Notes under the pieces: generated by a model | Told to the model about the DNA's origin: nothing | Database searches by the model: none | Seen by the model: the letters and a program-made list of their open reading frames with translations, nothing else | From: Bordetella sp. | Lineage (GTDB): Bacteria; Pseudomonadota; Gammaproteobacteria; Burkholderiales; Burkholderiaceae_B | DNA: 7,685 nt | Assembly: GCA_027450125.1 (NCBI GenBank) | Contig: DAIDKG010000543.1 | Coordinates: 1 to 7,685 of the forward strand | Direction of reading: 5' to 3' | Program-made: the position numbers and the translations under genes | Shown here: positions 5,320 through 7,685 of the stretch, piece after piece | Numbering within the stretch: the first letter of the stretch is position 1 | How the letters are laid out: the number at the start of each line of letters is the position of its first letter

Positions 5320-6275
5320 AGGGCCCCGCTCTCGGGCCACTGCACGTGCTCGATGCGGTGCCGCCCGTTTTTCTTGGCCGCATACAGCTGCTGATCCACG
5401 GCCCTGATAAAGCCGGCGCGATCGGCCTGCGCATCCGGCACGATCGTGCCTGCCCCAATGCTCACGGTGACGCGCCTGTCATGCGGCGACAAGGCATGCA
5501 GGATGGCCTTTTTCTGGAGCAGGCGCTGGCAGCGTTCGGCTACTTTCCGGGCCGCGCCGGCATCGGCCTCGGGCAGCAGCACGACAAACTCCTCGCCACC
5601 GTAGCGCGCCAGAAGATCGCGGGGGCCTTCCAGCGCCAGGCTCAGCGTCTGGGCGATGTCCACCAGGCACTTGTCGCCCTGGGTATGGCCGTACAGATCG
5701 TTGTACTGCTTGAAAAAATCGACGTCGAACAACAGCAAGGACAGCGGCTTGCTTTCGCTACAGGCACGATCCCACTCCAGCTCGAAGCTGCCGTCGAAAC
5801 GGCGCCGGTTGGCGATATTCGTCAGGCCGTCCTTGAAAGACAGCACCTCCAGCTCTTTTTGCAGGCTCAGCAGCTTTTCCTCGGTCTTCTTGCGTTCGGT
5901 GATGTCGAACATGAAGCCGATCAGCGCCTGCACCTGGCCCTTGTCGTCGCGCACCACGTGCACCACGTCGCGTATCCACACATAGCCGTTGTCCTTGGTC
6001 AAGGCCCGGTAGTCGGCCTCATGGTCCACGCCGCTCTGCGATTGGGTGACGCAGAAATTCACCACATATTCGCGGTCCTCGGGATGCATGCGCATGGCCC
6101 AGTCTTCCACGCTCACCCAGCTGTCGGCGCTCCAGCCCAGCAAGGCCTCGATCTGGGGGCCGATGTAGGCGAACTTCATCGTGGCCCAATCGATCTTCCA
6201 GGGAATGGCCCTGGTCGACTCCAGCAGGGTTTTGTACACCTCGGTGTCATTGAAAAGCGGATTTACGTCGGACAT
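5316..6275 (-). CDS. PAS-GGDEF diguanylate cyclase
   Basis: A 319-residue cytoplasmic signalling enzyme that makes cyclic di-GMP from two GTP. The N-terminal PAS domain with its PAC motif spans about 20-128 (WKIDW, YIGPQIEALLGW, HPEDRE, GYVWIRD, GFMFDITERKK). A short helical linker follows (129-145) and then the GGDEF domain from SFKDGLTNIANRR. The active site is intact: DVDFFKQYND (metal D184, N192), GHTQGD and RYGGEEF (GGEEF at 226-230). The inhibitory I-site is broken: counting from GGEEF, D220 is in place but the R-x-x-D arginine is G217. There is no membrane segment. No strong ribosome site precedes ATG 6275 (only AAGAG about eight bases away). A synthase role is well supported; the PAS ligand is unknown. 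Confidence 0.92.
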   Translation of the reverse strand: MSDVNPLFNDTEVYKTLLESTRAIPWKIDWATMKFAYIGPQIEALLGWSADSWVSVEDWAMRMHPEDREYVVNFCVTQSQSGVDHEADYRALTKDNGYVWIRDVVHVVRDDKGQVQALIGFMFDITERKKTEEKLLSLQKELEVLSFKDGLTNIANRRRFDGSFELEWDRACSESKPLSLLLFDVDFFKQYNDLYGHTQGDKCLVDIAQTLSLALEGPRDLLARYGGEEFVVLLPEADAGAARKVAERCQRLLQKKAILHALSPHDRRVTVSIGAGTIVPDAQADRAGFIRAVDQQLYAAKKNGRHRIEHVQWPESGAL

Positions 6276-6319
6276 GCCCGGACTCTTGGATTTGTATGGA
6301 TAGCGACTTTAGCCTGAAG

Positions 6320-6339
6320 CCCCCGCCTGCGGGGATTTT
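6320..6339 (+). terminator. GC-rich hairpin followed by ATTTT
   Basis: CCCCG (6321-6325) pairs with CGGGG (6330-6334) around a 4-base loop and is followed by ATTTT, a short intrinsic-terminator shape on the + strand. It lies in the divergent region between the cyclase and the RIO kinase, where no + strand gene ends. It could stop read-through antisense transcription arriving from the RlmN-like gene, or be a structural element of the cyclase leader on the minus strand. Confidence 0.4.
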
Positions 6340-6412
6340 CCGGGCGACGGGCCCTGCCGCCGGCACGCGGCATGTCGCCCAAACCATATCGGCGCCCCGG
6401 ATGCCGGGCCCC

Positions 6413-6418
6413 TATAAT
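6413..6418 (+). promoter_or_regulatory. Perfect TATAAT -10 box ahead of the RIO kinase
   Basis: This is an exact sigma-70 -10 hexamer in otherwise GC-rich DNA. The predicted start point is about 6424-6426, coinciding with the ATG of a short leader ORF and 60 or so bases ahead of the kinase start. No recognisable -35 is seen near 6390-6395, as is common in GC-rich betaproteobacteria. Confidence 0.55.
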
Positions 6419-6423
6419 CGCGC

Positions 6424-6489
6424 ATGATCCATTTTTCTCGTCATACCCGCCGTTCGAGCACTGCTGCACCCTTTGCGGAGACCGCATGA
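6424..6489 (+). CDS. Possible 21-residue leader ORF overlapping the kinase start
   Basis: ATG 6424 opens five bases after TATAAT and reads 21 codons beginning MIHFSRHTRRSS and ending FAETA, with TGA 6487-6489. The stop overlaps the kinase ATG (6486) as ATGA. It is basic, with three Arg and two His in the first half, and has no ribosome site, so it would need leaderless initiation at the mRNA 5' end. If translated, it would couple kinase synthesis to ribosomes ending the leader. The kinase has its own GGAG, so coupling is not required. The ORF may be chance; I know no family for it. Confidence 0.3.
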   Translation: MIHFSRHTRRSSTAAPFAETA

Positions 6490-7328
6490 AGACGCCCAAG
6501 CGGCTTGTCCCGCTGCTCCAGGAGGGCCTCATCGACGAGGTGCTCGGCCAGCTCATGAGCGGCAAGGAAGCCACGGTGTACACGGTGCGCTGCGGCGATT
6601 CGGTGCGTTGCGCCAAGGTCTACAAGGACGTCAAGCAGCGCAGCTTCCGGCAGGCTGCTTCGTATCTGGACGGCCGCAAGGTCAAGAACAGCCGCGAAGC
6701 GCGCGCCCTGGAAAAGGGCACCCGTTACGGCCGCCAGGTTCAGGAAAAGCTGTGGCAGACGGCCGAGGTCGATGCCTTGTTCGTGCTGGCCAACGCCGGC
6801 GTGCGTGTGCCGCAACCCTATATCTGCACCGATGGCGTGCTGCTGATGGAGCTGGTCACCGACGAGGCCGGCAATGTCGCGCCCCGGCTGAACGACGTTG
6901 CAATGACCGAGACCACCGCCCTGGCTCTGCACGCGCGGCTGCTCGATCAGGTGGTACGCATGCTGTGCGCCGGGCTGATCCACGGCGATCTCTCGGAATA
7001 CAACATCCTGCTGGCCACCGACGGCCCCGTCATCATCGACCTGCCCCAGGCCGTCAACGCCGCCGGCAACCTAGAGGCCCGCGCGATGCTCGAACGCGAC
7101 GTGGACAACCTCAAGGCATTTTTCGGCCAGGCCGCGCCCCAGCTTCTCACGACGCAATACGGCAAGGAGATATGGGAGCTGTTCGAGCGCGGCGGACTGC
7201 ATATCGGCGTGGCATTGACCGGGCACGTCGAGATCGACACCAGCCCGGTTGCGCTCGATGCATTGCTGGATGACATCGAAGACGCGCGGCTTGAAATGGA
7301 AGCCGCGCTTAACTGGCCGGCGAACTAG
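6486..7328 (+). CDS. RIO1-type serine protein kinase
   Basis: A 280-residue RIO-family protein kinase. In archaea and eukaryotes RIO1 acts in small-subunit ribosome maturation; bacterial substrates are not established. The start is chosen for GGAG (6477-6480) five bases before ATG 6486 and for the match of family signatures from there. The RIO nucleotide loop is MSGKEATVYTV (24-34), with K27 replacing a glycine-rich loop; the ATP-binding lysine is K44 in CAKVYK; the flexible RIO loop region is about 60-90 and rich in K/R; the hinge is LMELV (120-124); the catalytic loop is HGDLSEYNIL (166-175, D168 and N173); and the metal aspartate is D185 in IIDLPQAV. All key residues are present, so it should be active. 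It stands alone with its own promoter, divergent from the cyclase. Confidence 0.92.
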   Translation: MKTPKRLVPLLQEGLIDEVLGQLMSGKEATVYTVRCGDSVRCAKVYKDVKQRSFRQAASYLDGRKVKNSREARALEKGTRYGRQVQEKLWQTAEVDALFVLANAGVRVPQPYICTDGVLLMELVTDEAGNVAPRLNDVAMTETTALALHARLLDQVVRMLCAGLIHGDLSEYNILLATDGPVIIDLPQAVNAAGNLEARAMLERDVDNLKAFFGQAAPQLLTTQYGKEIWELFERGGLHIGVALTGHVEIDTSPVALDALLDDIEDARLEMEAALNWPAN

Positions 7329-7621
7329 GCTGGATGGTAACGAGGTTGCATTATTTTCGTTGTTGAGGCTGTCTGCACTGCCTATGCTGATTGGTGGAAA
7401 CCGACCCGTTGCTGCCAGTCGCGTATGTGCACAGAAAGTCAGTCCGCCAACATAAACCGACCATTCGACTTATCCCAGAGAAGCTGCACGCCTGAAGAAC
7501 GCGTGGCATGCCAACTTTAGCGTCCTCGCTGGGCACCTTTCGATAGAACGCCATGCCGGATTAAGTTCATGGGAAATCGCTGATCCATGTAGTTGAACTA
7601 TCAGCCACGACTCGTCCCACG
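7329..7621. other. Low-GC segment without a recognisable gene
   Basis: GC from the kinase stop to the window end is about 51% (182 of 357, hand count), far below the neighbouring genes. Stop codons break all frames into short readings that match nothing I know. AAACCGACC occurs twice (7398-7406 and 7454-7462). There is no clear kinase terminator, tRNA or insertion-sequence end. It may be the flank of an acquired element or decayed mobile DNA. Confidence 0.5.
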
Positions 7622-7685
7622 TCAGGACTTTGGGACTTTTCCTAAACCGAGTTTTTCCATTGCCTCATGGGCATCGATTACTATC
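7622..7685 (-). CDS. Possible C-terminus of a gene entering from the right
   Basis: Read on the minus strand from 7684, the frame is open to TGA at 7624-7622 and gives 20 residues including VIDAHEAMEKLGLGKVPKS. The composition is protein-like (an amphipathic helix then a turn). It is too short to identify. The gene, if real, would lie mostly beyond the window and share the lower GC of this tail. Confidence 0.3.
   Translation of the reverse strand, partial: IVIDAHEAMEKLGLGKVPKS

Noticed and set aside
4192..5340. 382-residue minus-strand frame opposite the RlmN-like gene
   Set aside because: No domain pattern; the + strand carries all radical-SAM and catalytic cysteines.
5013..6317. 434-residue + strand frame across the end of the RlmN-like gene and the cyclase
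   Set aside because: It begins inside a known gene and runs antisense to a complete PAS-GGDEF protein; low-complexity composition.
7351..7554. 67-residue minus-strand frame in the low-GC tail
   Set aside because: No family resemblance, no ribosome site seen, and it ends in repetitive Gln/Arg codons; likely chance.

Overview
The window is GC-rich (mostly well above 60% in the genes I sampled by eye) and tightly packed. Its gene repertoire and codon use fit a betaproteobacterium of the Alcaligenaceae, most likely Bordetella or a close relative such as Achromobacter. This assignment is an inference from gene content (a PagP with all key residues, ArfB, a RlmN/Cfr-like protein and a bacterial RIO kinase) and not from any marker gene. 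The last ~357 bases fall to about 51% GC by hand count and differ from the rest.

Layout, left to right. (1) A secreted lipocalin of the Blc type (+, 156-680) converges on the outer-membrane lipid A palmitoyltransferase PagP (-, 765-1328), with a bidirectional hairpin terminator between them. An FNR/ANR-type dyad lies at the extreme left edge. (2) An alpha/beta hydrolase (-, 1528-2322) and a LysR-type regulator (+, 2435-3349) are divergent around a very AT-rich 112-bp control region that carries a perfect 8+8 palindrome. (3) A DOPA-4,5-dioxygenase-family protein (+, 3475-3822) overlaps the ribosome-rescue hydrolase ArfB (+, 3819-4223) by ATGA. A divergent RlmN/Cfr-family radical-SAM rRNA methyltransferase (+, 4273-5319) follows, with a TATA-like box just before its start codon. 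(4) A PAS-GGDEF diguanylate cyclase (-, 5316-6275) converges on it with a 4-bp overlap and no terminator. (5) A RIO1-type kinase (+, 6486-7328) is preceded by a perfect TATAAT and a possible 21-codon leader ORF that overlaps its start by ATGA. (6) The low-GC tail has no convincing complete gene; the end of a minus-strand reading frame may enter from the right edge.

Two themes link neighbours. The first is the outer membrane: PagP makes lysophospholipid as a by-product, and Blc-type lipocalins bind lysophospholipids. The second is translation: ArfB rescues stalled ribosomes, the RlmN-like enzyme is predicted to methylate 23S rRNA or tRNA, and RIO kinases work in ribosome biogenesis in archaea and eukaryotes. 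I found no tRNA, rRNA, CRISPR array, complete insertion sequence or defence locus. The most unusual points are regulatory: candidate leaderless starts, a leader ORF and missing terminators. I see no evident new multi-gene system.
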